Origin: Streptomyces sp. AC555_RSS877
Lineage (GTDB): Bacteria > Actinomycetota > Actinomycetes > Streptomycetales > Streptomycetaceae
Direction: 5' to 3'
Length of the DNA stretch: 64,000 nt
Assembly: GCF_019049245.1 (NCBI RefSeq)
Contig: NZ_JAGMUK010000183.1
Location: forward strand, 1 to 64,000
Position 1 is the first letter of the stretch. The number at the start of each line of letters is the position of its first letter. Below, piece after piece: positions 51,767 through 59,954 of this stretch. Below the pieces are notes generated by a model. That model saw nothing but the letters and a program-made list of their open reading frames with translations, was not told where the DNA came from and searched no databases. The position numbers and the translations under genes were made by a program.

Positions 51767-51884
51767 CGGTGCCGGCGGGATTCGAACCCGCGGACGGGAC
51801 GGGCAGGCCCGCCCGGTCCCCGTCACTCGGCGTGAGAGGGGCCTCGCTCACGCCGATCGCAATGGGCCGCTCTGCCACGGCTCC
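51767..51884 (-). tRNA. atypical Ser-type tRNA-like gene with doubled anticodon stem
   Basis: Read on the minus strand from 51884: acceptor GGAGCCG pairs with CGGCACC (one A-A mismatch), discriminator G. D-arm GCAG...TTGC has GG in the loop, and the T-arm is GCGGG-TTCGAAT-CCCGC, fully canonical. A long ~32-nt variable arm lies at 51793-51824. These are Ser/Leu/Sec-class traits. But the anticodon arm is a 10-bp stem (51827-51836 with 51847-51856) around CGAGGCCCCT, without U33 or a standard 7-nt loop. Flanking TGC/GCA bases extend the acceptor pairing. It is 118 nt, with no encoded CCA. It may be a pseudo-tRNA or a noncoding tRNA mimic. Confidence 0.5.
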
Positions 51885-51988
51885 GCAACCTGCGGGAACT
51901 GCGCAGTCCCGCTCCGGGCAGGGTAGAGACAGTGCCCGGCGCAGCGCGAGCCCTTTACCCGGAGCGTGGCGCGGGTCGGCCCCGCCAC

Positions 51989-52783
51989 TCAGATGAAGTT
52001 GAGCGCCGCCGCGCAGCCCACTCCCCCGAGCAGCATGAACGCCGGCATCAGTACCTTCAGCTCGACCCAGCTGCCGGCCCTGAACCGCATGAACTTCGGC
52101 GGGCCGATCGGGTACCAGCGCTTGCGGCCCAGCGGGATCGGCCACAGGACCGGGCAGCCGGAGACGGTCAGCGCGTCCCCGATGTCGTGCACCAGCGCGC
52201 CCAGCACGATCGGCAGCCCGAGCCACAGGTACTCCTGGCCCGGATCTGTGAACAGCCAGTCCGAGCCGTTGCCCGTCTTGTCCAGGATGCCGGCGAGGAT
52301 CCACGAGCTCGTCGCGGCCAGCAGCCAGACCAGCACGTCGGCGCTGGAACCCCGGGTCGCCCGCCACAGCAGGCCCTCGATGGCCAGCACCATGTGCACG
52401 AACAGGAGCGCCAGCACCGCCCAGCGCCCGCCGGTGATCGCCGCCACCGAGGCGCCCGCGCCGATCATCACGGCCCACAGCCAGGTGTGCGTGAGTGTGC
52501 GGTGCCCACCGGAGCGGCGTGGGTCGCCCTGCTTCTTCGTGGCCTTGTAGACGGCGTAGGAGAGCTTGTCGACGATCTCGCACAGGCCACGGGAGATCGG
52601 TCCGAAGGCGCGCGAGATGGTGGCGGCCTTGTGGTCGAGGTCCGGGGCGAGCGCGGCGCCGGCGCAGATCAGGGCTCCGACCAGGAGGACCGGCCAGGGC
52701 ATGGTGTGTCCCGTCGCGGCGGCCGCGGCACCGACGCCGAGCCAGGCCGCGGCGCCCGAGAGTGAGTGTGCTGGTCCCATCAT
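51989..52783 (-). CDS. DUF457 (YdjM-like) membrane metal-dependent hydrolase
   Basis: About 264 residues from ATG 52783 or 52780. MMGPAHSLSGAAAW begins the YdjM/DUF457 domain. ALAPDLDHK supplies the conserved Asp/Asp/His, and GGHRTLTHTWLWA the HRxxTH motif. GALVHDIGDALTVSG adds a third His/Asp cluster. Several hydrophobic segments indicate an integral membrane protein. Family members are annotated as metal-dependent hydrolases; their substrate is unclear. Divergent from the helicase gene. Confidence 0.88.
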   Translation of the reverse strand: MMGPAHSLSGAAAWLGVGAAAAATGHTMPWPVLLVGALICAGAALAPDLDHKAATISRAFGPISRGLCEIVDKLSYAVYKATKKQGDPRRSGGHRTLTHTWLWAVMIGAGASVAAITGGRWAVLALLFVHMVLAIEGLLWRATRGSSADVLVWLLAATSSWILAGILDKTGNGSDWLFTDPGQEYLWLGLPIVLGALVHDIGDALTVSGCPVLWPIPLGRKRWYPIGPPKFMRFRAGSWVELKVLMPAFMLLGGVGCAAALNFI

Positions 52784-52928
52784 CGCCGCTGCCCGCCCCG
52801 TTGTTCGTGTGCCGCTGTCCAGTTGACCGGGCGCGCTGACGCTCCGTCGCCGACACAGCGTAGCGTTCGCGATCTTCGTACCCGCATCCGATTCCCCTGT
52901 AGGGGAGAAGGGCAGGCAAGATGGGTGG

Positions 52929-55442
52929 GTGACCCTCATCGATCAGCTGCCGCCGACCGCCGACCCCGACGCCCTCTACGACGCTTTCGAGTCGTGGGCC
53001 CAGGAGCGCGGTCTCACGCTCTACCCGCACCAGGAGGAGGCTCTGATCGAAGCGGTCTCCGGTGCCAACGTGATCGTGTCGACGCCCACCGGCTCCGGCA
53101 AGAGCATGATCGCGGCGGGCGCCCACTTCGCCGCGCTGGCCCGTGACGAGGTCACCTTCTACACGGCTCCGATCAAGGCGCTCGTCTCGGAGAAGTTCTT
53201 CGAGCTGTGCAAGATGTTCGGCACCGAGAACGTCGGCATGCTGACCGGCGACGCGTCCGTCAACGCCGACGCTCCCGTCATCTGCTGCACCGCCGAAGTG
53301 CTCGCCTCGATCGCCCTGCGCGACGGAAAGCGCGCGGACGTCGGCCAGGTCGTCATGGACGAGTTCCACTTCTACGCCGAGACGGACCGCGGCTGGGCCT
53401 GGCAGATCCCCATCCTGGAACTTCCGCAGGCGCAGTTCATCCTGATGTCGGCCACCCTCGGCGACGTCGCGATGTTCGAGAAGGACCTCACCCGCCGCAC
53501 CGGCCGGCCGACGTCGGTCGTCCGCTCCGCCACCCGCCCGGTGCCGCTCTCCTACGAATACCGGCTGACTCCGCTCACGGAGACGCTGACCGAGCTGCTG
53601 GAGACCAGGCAGGCGCCGGTCTACATCGTGCACTTCACCCAGGCGCAGGCCGTGGAGCGGGCGCAGGCCCTGATGAGCATCAACATGTGCACGCGCGAGG
53701 AGAAGGACCAGATCGCCGAGCTGATCGGCAACTTCCGCTTCACCACCAAGTTCGGCCGCAGCCTCTCCCGCTACGTGCGCCACGGCATCGGCGTCCACCA
53801 CGCGGGCATGCTGCCCAAGTACCGCCGACTGGTGGAGAAGCTCGCGCAGGCCGGACTGCTGAAGGTCATCTGCGGCACGGACACACTCGGCGTGGGCGTC
53901 AACGTACCCATCCGGACGGTGCTGTTCACGGCGCTGGCCAAGTACGACGGCACTCGCGTACGCACGCTGCGTGCCCGTGAGTTCCACCAGATCGCCGGCC
54001 GTGCCGGACGCGCGGGATTCGACACGGCGGGCTACGTCGTCGCGCAGGCTCCCGAGCACGTGGTGGAGAACGAGAAGGCGCTCGCCAAGGCGGGCGACGA
54101 CCCGAAGAAGCGCCGGAAGGTCGTCCGCAAGAAGGCGCCCGAGGGTTTCGTCGGGTGGACGGACAGCACCTTCGAGAAGCTCATCACCTCCGACCCGGAG
54201 CCGCTGACCTCCCGTTTCCGGGTGACGCACACCATGCTCCTGTCGGTGATCGCCCGGCCCGGCAACGCCTTCGACGCGATGCGGCACCTCCTGGAGGACA
54301 ACCACGAGCCGCGCAAGCAGCAACTGCGGCACATCCGGCGGGCGATCGCCATCTACCGCTCGCTGCTGGACGGCGGCATCGTCGAGAAGCTCGACACACC
54401 GGACGCCGAGGGTCGCATCGTCCGCCTCACGGTCGACCTTCAGCAGGACTTCGCGCTCAACCAGCCGCTGTCCACCTTCGCACTCGCCGCGTTCGAGCTC
54501 CTGGACCCCGAGTCGCCGTCCTACGCCCTGGACATGGTGTCCGTGGTGGAGTCCACGCTCGACGACCCGCGGCAGATCCTCGCCGCCCAGCAGAACAAGG
54601 CGCGCGGCGAGGCCGTGGCCGCGATGAAGTCGGACGGCGTCGAGTATGAGGAGCGCATGGAGCGACTCCAGGACGTCACCTACCCCAAGCCCCTGGAGGA
54701 GTTGCTCTTCCACGCGTACGACACGTACCGCAAGAGCCATCCCTGGGTGGGCGACCACCCCCTGTCCCCGAAGTCCGTCATCCGTGACATGTACGAACGG
54801 GCGATGTCCTTCACGGAGTTGGTGTCCCACTACGAGCTGGCCCGCACCGAGGGCATCGTGCTGCGCTACCTCGCGAGCGCCTACAAGGCCCTGGACCACA
54901 CCGTCCCGGACGACCTCAAGTCCGAGGATCTTCAGGACCTGATCGAGTGGCTCGGCGAGATGGTCCGCCAGGTGGACTCCAGCCTGCTGGACGAGTGGGA
55001 GCAGCTCGCGAACCCGGAGGAGATGACCGCCGAGGAGGCCCAGGAGAAGGCCGACCAGGTCAAGCCGGTCACCGCCAACGCCCGCGCCTTCCGCGTCCTG
55101 GTCCGCAACGCCATGTTCCGCCGCGTCGAACTCGCCGCCCTGGACCAGGTGCAGCAGCTCGGCGAGCTGGACGCCGAGACCGGCTGGGACGCCGACGCCT
55201 GGGGCGAGGCGATGGACAAGTACTGGGACGAGTACGACGATCTCGGCACCGGTCCCGACGCCCGCGGCCCCAAGCTGTTGATGATCGAGGAGGAGCCGCA
55301 GAACGGCCTGTGGCGCGTGCGACAGATCTTCGACGACCCGAACGACGATCATGACTGGGGCATCAGCGCGGAGATCGACCTGGCGGCCTCCGATGCCGAA
55401 GGCCGTGCGATCGTCCGCGTCACCGACGTCGGCCAGCTGTGA
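52929..55442 (+). CDS. Ski2-like DExH-box RNA/DNA helicase
   Basis: 837 residues from GTG 52929. Motif I TPTGSGKSM, Ia TAPIKALVSEKF, motif II MDEFHFY (DEFH), motif III LMSATL, then VHHAGMLPKYRRLVEKL, motif V ICGTDTLGVGVNVPIRTV and motif VI QIAGRAGRAGFD. The long C-terminal part has a winged-helix and helical region ending in a DUF3516-like segment (KLLMIEEEP, WGISAEIDLAAS). Actinobacterial members resemble HelY/Ski2 proteins of RNA processing. Followed after 19 bp by the thioesterase gene, suggesting an operon. Confidence 0.93.
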   Translation: MTLIDQLPPTADPDALYDAFESWAQERGLTLYPHQEEALIEAVSGANVIVSTPTGSGKSMIAAGAHFAALARDEVTFYTAPIKALVSEKFFELCKMFGTENVGMLTGDASVNADAPVICCTAEVLASIALRDGKRADVGQVVMDEFHFYAETDRGWAWQIPILELPQAQFILMSATLGDVAMFEKDLTRRTGRPTSVVRSATRPVPLSYEYRLTPLTETLTELLETRQAPVYIVHFTQAQAVERAQALMSINMCTREEKDQIAELIGNFRFTTKFGRSLSRYVRHGIGVHHAGMLPKYRRLVEKLAQAGLLKVICGTDTLGVGVNVPIRTVLFTALAKYDGTRVRTLRAREFHQIAGRAGRAGFDTAGYVVAQAPEHVVENEKALAKAGDDPKKRRKVVRKKAPEGFVGWTDSTFEKLITSDPEPLTSRFRVTHTMLLSVIARPGNAFDAMRHLLEDNHEPRKQQLRHIRRAIAIYRSLLDGGIVEKLDTPDAEGRIVRLTVDLQQDFALNQPLSTFALAAFELLDPESPSYALDMVSVVESTLDDPRQILAAQQNKARGEAVAAMKSDGVEYEERMERLQDVTYPKPLEELLFHAYDTYRKSHPWVGDHPLSPKSVIRDMYERAMSFTELVSHYELARTEGIVLRYLASAYKALDHTVPDDLKSEDLQDLIEWLGEMVRQVDSSLLDEWEQLANPEEMTAEEAQEKADQVKPVTANARAFRVLVRNAMFRRVELAALDQVQQLGELDAETGWDADAWGEAMDKYWDEYDDLGTGPDARGPKLLMIEEEPQNGLWRVRQIFDDPNDDHDWGISAEIDLAASDAEGRAIVRVTDVGQL

Positions 55443-55461
55443 GCACAGGAGAATCCCACCC

Positions 55462-56328
55462 ATGACGAACCCGGCCGTGAGACTCGTCGACCTGCTCGAC
55501 CTGGAGCAGATCGAGGTCAACATCTTCCGTGGGCTCAGCCCGAACGAATCCCTCCAGCGGGTCTTCGGCGGCCAGGTGGCCGGCCAGGCACTGGTCGCCG
55601 CCGGCCGCACCACGGAGGGCGACCGCCCGGTGCACTCGCTGCACGCGTACTTCCTGCGCCCCGGGCGGCCGGGCGTGCCGATCGTGTACCAGGTCGAACG
55701 GGTGCGGGACGGGCGGGCGTTCACGACCCGCCGGGTCACCGCGGTGCAGCAGGGCCGCACGATCTTCAATCTCACCGCCTCCTTTCACAAGCCTGAGCAA
55801 GGGAGCTTCGAGCACCAGCTGCCGCCGTCCCGCAAGGTCCCGGATCCGGATTCCCTGCCGACGGTCACGGACGAGATCCGGGAGCATCTGGGCGCGCTGC
55901 CCGAGCAGTTGGAGCGCATGGCCCGCCGCCAGCCCTTCGACATCCGCTACGTGGACCGGTTGCGCTGGACCATCGAGGAGGTCAAGGACGCCGAGCCGCG
56001 CAGCGCGGTGTGGATGCGCGCGGTCGGACCGCTCGGCGACGACCCGCTCGTGCACACCTGCGCACTGACCTACGCCAGCGACATGACCCTCCTGGACGCC
56101 GTCCGCATCCCGGTCGAGCCTCTGTGGGGTCCGCGGGGGTTCGACATGGCGTCGCTGGACCACGCCATGTGGTTCCACCGGCCGTTTCGCGCGGACGAGT
56201 GGTTCCTGTACGACCAGGAGTCGCCGATCGCCACGGGCGGACGCGGTCTGGCCCGCGGCCGTATCTACGACGTGGAAGGGCGCCTGCTCGTGTCGGTCGT
56301 CCAGGAGGGGTTGTTCAGGGCCTTGTAG
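55462..56328 (+). CDS. tesB: acyl-CoA thioesterase II (TesB)
   Basis: 288 residues. Double hot-dog fold: the first half has RVFGGQVAGQALVAAGRT and HSLHAYFLRPGRPGVPIVY, the second VHTCALTYASDMTLLDA and SLDHAMWFHRPFRADEWFLYDQESP with GRGLARGRIYD. These include the catalytic Asp (YASD), Ser/Thr and Gln positions of E. coli TesB. It hydrolyses acyl-CoA to free acid and CoA in the cytosol. Its stop overlaps the 3' end of the convergent DUF6397 gene by 14 bp. Confidence 0.93.
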   Translation: MTNPAVRLVDLLDLEQIEVNIFRGLSPNESLQRVFGGQVAGQALVAAGRTTEGDRPVHSLHAYFLRPGRPGVPIVYQVERVRDGRAFTTRRVTAVQQGRTIFNLTASFHKPEQGSFEHQLPPSRKVPDPDSLPTVTDEIREHLGALPEQLERMARRQPFDIRYVDRLRWTIEEVKDAEPRSAVWMRAVGPLGDDPLVHTCALTYASDMTLLDAVRIPVEPLWGPRGFDMASLDHAMWFHRPFRADEWFLYDQESPIATGGRGLARGRIYDVEGRLLVSVVQEGLFRAL

Positions 56329-57292
56329 GCCCTTCAGGCCCTACCGGCCGTTCACGCCTTGCGGGTCGTTCATGCCTTGCAGGCCGGGGGTTGCCGCGGC
56401 GGAGCCAACCCAGCAGTTTCCGGGGCGGCTGCGGCTGCGGCTGCCCTGGCAGGGGTCGGCCGTGGTGCGCGGCCGCGGGAACCCGTTCCGTCGCGTGGAC
56501 CTGTTTCGTCGCCGGACGCGGTGCCGGCCGGTGCTCGCGTGCTTCCTCCACGGCTCGGAGCAGGTCGGCCCGCAGCCAGCCGATCTCGTCCGGGGCGTCC
56601 GCCGTCATGATCCGCTCGGCCAGGTGCGCGGCGGGCGAGCCTGGTGTGCCGTGGGCAGGCGGCCTCGGCCTGAAGCGGTTCAGGTGGGAGCGCTCGTAGG
56701 GGTCGATGACGAGTTCCGCGATCTGGAGGGGGTCGAGGAAGGCGGCGACCGCCCCGGCCTTCTCCCACGGGTCGCCGGCCTGCCGGAGCAGGAATCCCAG
56801 GTGGCGTCCGCGCCAGTTGCGAGCGCGCAGATCCAGCCCGGCGTCCAGCTGTCCGCGCATTCCCTCCGGCATGCGCGCCGTCAGCAGCCGGGTGTTCTTC
56901 TCGTCGGCCGCGAACTCCCGTAGCTCCTCGGCCAGATACCGCCAGACCATGGCTCGGTAGCGGTTCAGGTAAAAAGAAACCGGCACCACCAGGCCCAGGC
57001 GTGCCAGGCGCGTGAACCTTCCTGGGGACACTTCCATGAGGGCAGCCCCTTCCGTGGTGCCCACAGCCGTCACACGTGTCCGAAGGAACTCCGGGAAGCC
57101 TTCGTGTGCGCTGAGCCGGTCGATCTCGGAACGAGTGACGCGACGGCCCCCGCCCCCTTCGTCAGGCACGGTCTGGATGTACCCGAGGTGGACGGCGAGG
57201 TCGAACTCGCCTCGCTTGAGCTTCAGTTCCCGAGCCGCACGACTCGGTGCGCAGGAAGGGCGCTGCGATGTGGTGATGGTGTCGACGGACAT
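56315..57292 (-). CDS. DUF6397 family protein
   Basis: 325 residues. The N-terminus looks like a helix-turn-helix/excisionase-like domain (SRAARELKLKRGEFDLAVHLGYIQTV, then RRVTRSEIDRLSAHEGFPEFL). A middle helical domain follows (FTRLARLGLVVPVSFYLNRYRAMVWRYLAEELREFA), and then a basic Pro/Arg-rich tail of ~80 residues. The whole matches the Streptomyces protein family DUF6397. DNA binding is suggested by the first domain only. The gene is convergent with tesB. Confidence 0.82.
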   Translation of the reverse strand: MSVDTITTSQRPSCAPSRAARELKLKRGEFDLAVHLGYIQTVPDEGGGGRRVTRSEIDRLSAHEGFPEFLRTRVTAVGTTEGAALMEVSPGRFTRLARLGLVVPVSFYLNRYRAMVWRYLAEELREFAADEKNTRLLTARMPEGMRGQLDAGLDLRARNWRGRHLGFLLRQAGDPWEKAGAVAAFLDPLQIAELVIDPYERSHLNRFRPRPPAHGTPGSPAAHLAERIMTADAPDEIGWLRADLLRAVEEAREHRPAPRPATKQVHATERVPAAAHHGRPLPGQPQPQPPRKLLGWLRRGNPRPARHERPARRERPVGPEGPTRP

Positions 57293-57419
57293 GGTCGATC
57301 TCCCCCGTGGAGTCGAATGCTCACGCTGTGTGCGCTCGCCGTGACAAAAACCGTAGCCGGTTGGACGGGCAACGCGGCGGGCCTGTGGATAACTCCACGA
57401 GGGATGTCGAATGTGCAGG

Positions 57420-57833
57420 TCAGAGGTCTCTTTCCGGGCTTCGCTCGGGCTGTCGGACGTCCACGCCGAGGTGCTCGCCGACCCGATTGACGAGCAGGGT
57501 CATCTCGTAGGCGATCTGACCGATGTCCGCTTCCGCCCCGCTGAGCACGCACAGACAGCTGCCGGTGCCCGCCGCGGTGACGAACAGCACCGCGTCGTCG
57601 AACTCGACCATCGTCTGCCGCACCCGGCCGGCGCCGAAGTGCCGTCCCGAGCCCTTGGCCAGGCTGTGCAGTCCGGACGAGACGGCGGCCAGGTGCTCCG
57701 CGTCCTCCCGGCGAAGACCCGTGCTCGCCCCGGTCACCAAGCCGTCGTTGGACAGGACCAAGGCGTGCCGCACGTGTTCGACGCGCTCGGTCAAGTCGTC
57801 CAACAGCCAGCCAAGTCCCTGGTTCTGCCCCAT
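57420..57833 (-). CDS. orphan roadblock/LC7 protein, CvnB-like
   Basis: 137 residues from ATG 57833. The single roadblock domain reads LGWLLDDLTERVEHVRHALVLSNDGL, LRREDAEHLAAVSSGLHSLAKGSGRHF, RQTMVEFDDAVLFVTAAGTGSCLCVL. It is closely similar to the CvnB protein encoded at 59517-59954 in the conservon next door, so it is probably a duplicate. Roadblock proteins bind the small GTPase (CvnD type) as regulators. Here it stands alone on the far side of cvnD and of an oxidoreductase gene. Confidence 0.9.
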   Translation of the reverse strand: MGQNQGLGWLLDDLTERVEHVRHALVLSNDGLVTGASTGLRREDAEHLAAVSSGLHSLAKGSGRHFGAGRVRQTMVEFDDAVLFVTAAGTGSCLCVLSGAEADIGQIAYEMTLLVNRVGEHLGVDVRQPERSPERDL

Positions 57834-57927
57834 GTTTCCCGTCTCCCCGTGTGACGTCTCCTCCTCGCCGGAGGATCTCTCCGCCAGCCTTCCCCACCAC
57901 CGGCGCCGGGGCAAGGAGGATAGGGGC

Positions 57928-58356
57928 ATGGCACAGAAGATGACCGACGTGGAATGGCGGGAGTTCGTCTCGTACGGCACCCGCACCGGAAAGCTGTCGA
58001 CCGTGCGGGCCGACGGGAGCCCGCACCTGATGCCGATCTGGTTCCTGCTCGACGGGGACGAGGTCGTGTTCAACACCGGAAAGACCACCGTGAAGGGACG
58101 CAACCTGGCCCGGGACGGCCGGGTCGCCCTGTGCGTGGACGACGACCGGCCGCCCTTCGGCTTCGTGGTCATACAGGGCCGCGCCCAGCTCTCCGAGGAT
58201 CTCGACGAGGTCAGGCACTGGGCGGGGCGCATCGGGGCGCGGTACATGGGCGAGGAACGGGCGGAGGAGTTCGGCACGCGCAACGGCGTACCTGGCGAAC
58301 TCCTCGTCCGTGTCTCGATCGACAAGGTCCTGGCGCAGAAGGCGGTCGCCGACTGA
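57928..58356 (+). CDS. PPOX-class F420/FMN-dependent split-barrel oxidoreductase
   Basis: 142 residues, ATG 57928 after AAGGAGG. The flavin/F420-binding split barrel has LSTVRADGSPHLMPIWFLLDGDEVVFNT, GRNLARDGRVALCVDDDRPPFGFVVIQGRA and a C-terminal VRVSIDKVLA. This matches the small TIGR03618-type proteins abundant in actinobacteria, most of which use cofactor F420. It sits between the orphan roadblock gene (divergent) and cvnD (convergent). Substrate unknown. Confidence 0.9.
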   Translation: MAQKMTDVEWREFVSYGTRTGKLSTVRADGSPHLMPIWFLLDGDEVVFNTGKTTVKGRNLARDGRVALCVDDDRPPFGFVVIQGRAQLSEDLDEVRHWAGRIGARYMGEERAEEFGTRNGVPGELLVRVSIDKVLAQKAVAD

Positions 58357-58371
58357 GAGCGACCGCCCGGG

Positions 58372-58977
58372 TCAGCTGACCGAGTCGAGCAGCCGGGCGG
58401 TGTGCATCCGCCCGGCGTACTCGACCAGCCGGATCAGCACCTCCTTTCCCGAGTCACGGTCACGGGCGTCGCAGAGCACCACGGGTGTGCCCTGGTCGAG
58501 ATCGAGAGCGCGCGAGACGTCCTGGGCGCCGTAGGTCCGGGCGTCGGCGAAGCAGTTGACGGCCACCACGAACGGGATGTGCCGGTGCTCGAAGTAGTCG
58601 ACCGCGGGGAAGCAGTCCTCCAGTCGGCGGGTGTCGGCGAGGACCACCGCGCCGAGGGCACCCTGTGACAGTTCGTCCCACAGGAACCAGAAGCGGTCCT
58701 GGCCCGGCGTGCCGAAGAGGTAGAGGGACAGGCCGGAGCGGATGGTGATGCGGCCGAAGTCCATGGCGACCGTCGTGGTGACCTTCTGGTCCACGCCGTC
58801 GGTGTCGTCCACCAACTGACCTGCCTCACTCAGCAGTTCCTCGGTGCGTAGCGGCCGGATCTCGCTGACCGCGCCCACCAGGGTGGTCTTGCCCACGCCG
58901 AACCCGCCGGCGACCAGTATCTTCAGCGCCAGCGCGGCCGTCTCGCCGTCCTGGGCGTCGGAGTCATCGGAGACCAT
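58372..58977 (-). CDS. cvnD: conservon small GTPase (CvnD)
   Basis: 201 residues. G1 AGGFGVGKTTLVGAVSEI, G3 FGTPGQDRFWFLWDEL, and the G4 region VVAVNCFAD where classic GTPases have NKxD. This MglA/Ras-like form is typical of conservon GTPases. It follows cvnC after ~100 bp. CvnD binds the roadblock and DUF742 proteins at the membrane with the CvnA sensor, acting like a bacterial G-protein relay in development and metabolism. Confidence 0.95.
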   Translation of the reverse strand: MVSDDSDAQDGETAALALKILVAGGFGVGKTTLVGAVSEIRPLRTEELLSEAGQLVDDTDGVDQKVTTTVAMDFGRITIRSGLSLYLFGTPGQDRFWFLWDELSQGALGAVVLADTRRLEDCFPAVDYFEHRHIPFVVAVNCFADARTYGAQDVSRALDLDQGTPVVLCDARDRDSGKEVLIRLVEYAGRMHTARLLDSVS

Positions 58978-59080
58978 CGATCACTTCTCTCGGGAGGGCC
59001 GGCAAACGGTTGGCGTCAGAGGGTGTGTGCATGGGGACAACTGCGGCTTCTTTCCGAGGGATCCGGTTCTCGACTTTCAT

Positions 59081-59494
59081 CTACAACGCTCGCAGTCCCT
59101 CGATCACCTCGCGCAGAATCCGCTCGTCGGGCAGCTGCGCGGGCGGCACCGGACGGCTGACGGTCACCCAGCCGAGTTCGAGCAGGTCGCCGAGGAGCAC
59201 CCGGACCACGCCCACGGGCAGGTCGGCGCCCGCCGCGAGTTCCGCGACCGACTGCGTCTCCGGACGGCACAGGTCGATCAGGGCCCGGTGCTCCGGCCCC
59301 AGAGCGGTGTCGTCGTCGAAGCCGGGCGCCCCCGCGTCCAGCGTGACGAGGGCGATCAGGTCGAAGCGCACCCCGGTGGGGCCGGGTGTGGTGCGTCCGC
59401 CCGTCATCGCGTACGGCCGGACGAGTGGCCCGGCCTCGCCGTCGTACCACTGGCTGCCCTGCTCCCGCAGGGCGCCCGTCATGTCCTCGGTCAT
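59081..59494 (-). CDS. cvnC: conservon DUF742 protein (CvnC)
   Basis: 137 residues from ATG 59494. The DUF742 domain is a winged-helix-like fold: SQWYDGEAGPLVRPYAMTGGRT, LIALVTLD, EHRALIDLCRPETQSVAELAAGADLPVGVVRVLLGDLLELGWVTV and DERILREVIEGLRAL. It is the third member of the conservon, following cvnB by 22 bp. It is thought to be the effector or adaptor that can contact DNA or the GTPase. Confidence 0.95.
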   Translation of the reverse strand: MTEDMTGALREQGSQWYDGEAGPLVRPYAMTGGRTTPGPTGVRFDLIALVTLDAGAPGFDDDTALGPEHRALIDLCRPETQSVAELAAGADLPVGVVRVLLGDLLELGWVTVSRPVPPAQLPDERILREVIEGLRAL

Positions 59495-59516
59495 CTGCGT
59501 GGACCGCCTTCTCGCC

Positions 59517-59954
59517 TCATCCGGCGGCGGGCGGCCGCGCGCCGACGCGGGTGGGCGTGTACAGGTGCTCGCCGACGCGCTTGACCAGTCGTGCCATCTC
59601 ATAGGCGACGAGGCCTATGTCGGCGGTCACGGCGGTGAGGACGGCGAGGCAGGAGCCGTCGCCCGCGGCGGCCACGAACAGGAAGCCGTCGTCCATCTCC
59701 ACCATGGTCTGGCGCACGCCTCCGACACCGAAGTGCCGGCCGGTGCCCTTGGCCAGACTGTGGAAACCGGAGGCGACGGCGGCGAGGTGTTCGGCGTCCT
59801 CACGCCTCAGGTCGGTCGACGCGCCCACGGCGAGCCCGTCGTTGGACAGCACCACGGCGTGTCGTACCGCGCTCACGCGCACCACCAGGTCGTCCAGCAG
59901 CCAGTCGAGTTCGCCGGACCGCTGTGCGGCTCTCATGCTCGGGTCCTGGATCAT
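59517..59954 (-). CDS. cvnB: conservon roadblock/LC7 protein (CvnB)
   Basis: 145 residues. Its ATG overlaps the cvnA stop by 4 bp (ATGA). The roadblock domain includes LDWLLDDLVVRVSAVRHAVVLSNDGLAVGAS, LRREDAEHLAAVASGFHSLAKGTGRHF, and FLFVAAAGDGSCLAVL. It is nearly a twin of the orphan protein at 57420-57833. CvnB is the GTPase regulator subunit in the CvnA-D complex. Confidence 0.95.
   Translation of the reverse strand: MIQDPSMRAAQRSGELDWLLDDLVVRVSAVRHAVVLSNDGLAVGASTDLRREDAEHLAAVASGFHSLAKGTGRHFGVGGVRQTMVEMDDGFLFVAAAGDGSCLAVLTAVTADIGLVAYEMARLVKRVGEHLYTPTRVGARPPAAG

Noticed and set aside
51767..51884. Selenocysteine tRNA
   Set aside because: No TCA anticodon, the D-stem is not the 6-bp form, and no selenocysteine genes are nearby.
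48009..55775. 2588-codon open frame on the minus strand
   Set aside because: It lies antisense to the ABC exporter pair, rpmE2, the helicase and tesB, all with clear motifs. High-GC DNA routinely leaves long antisense frames open.
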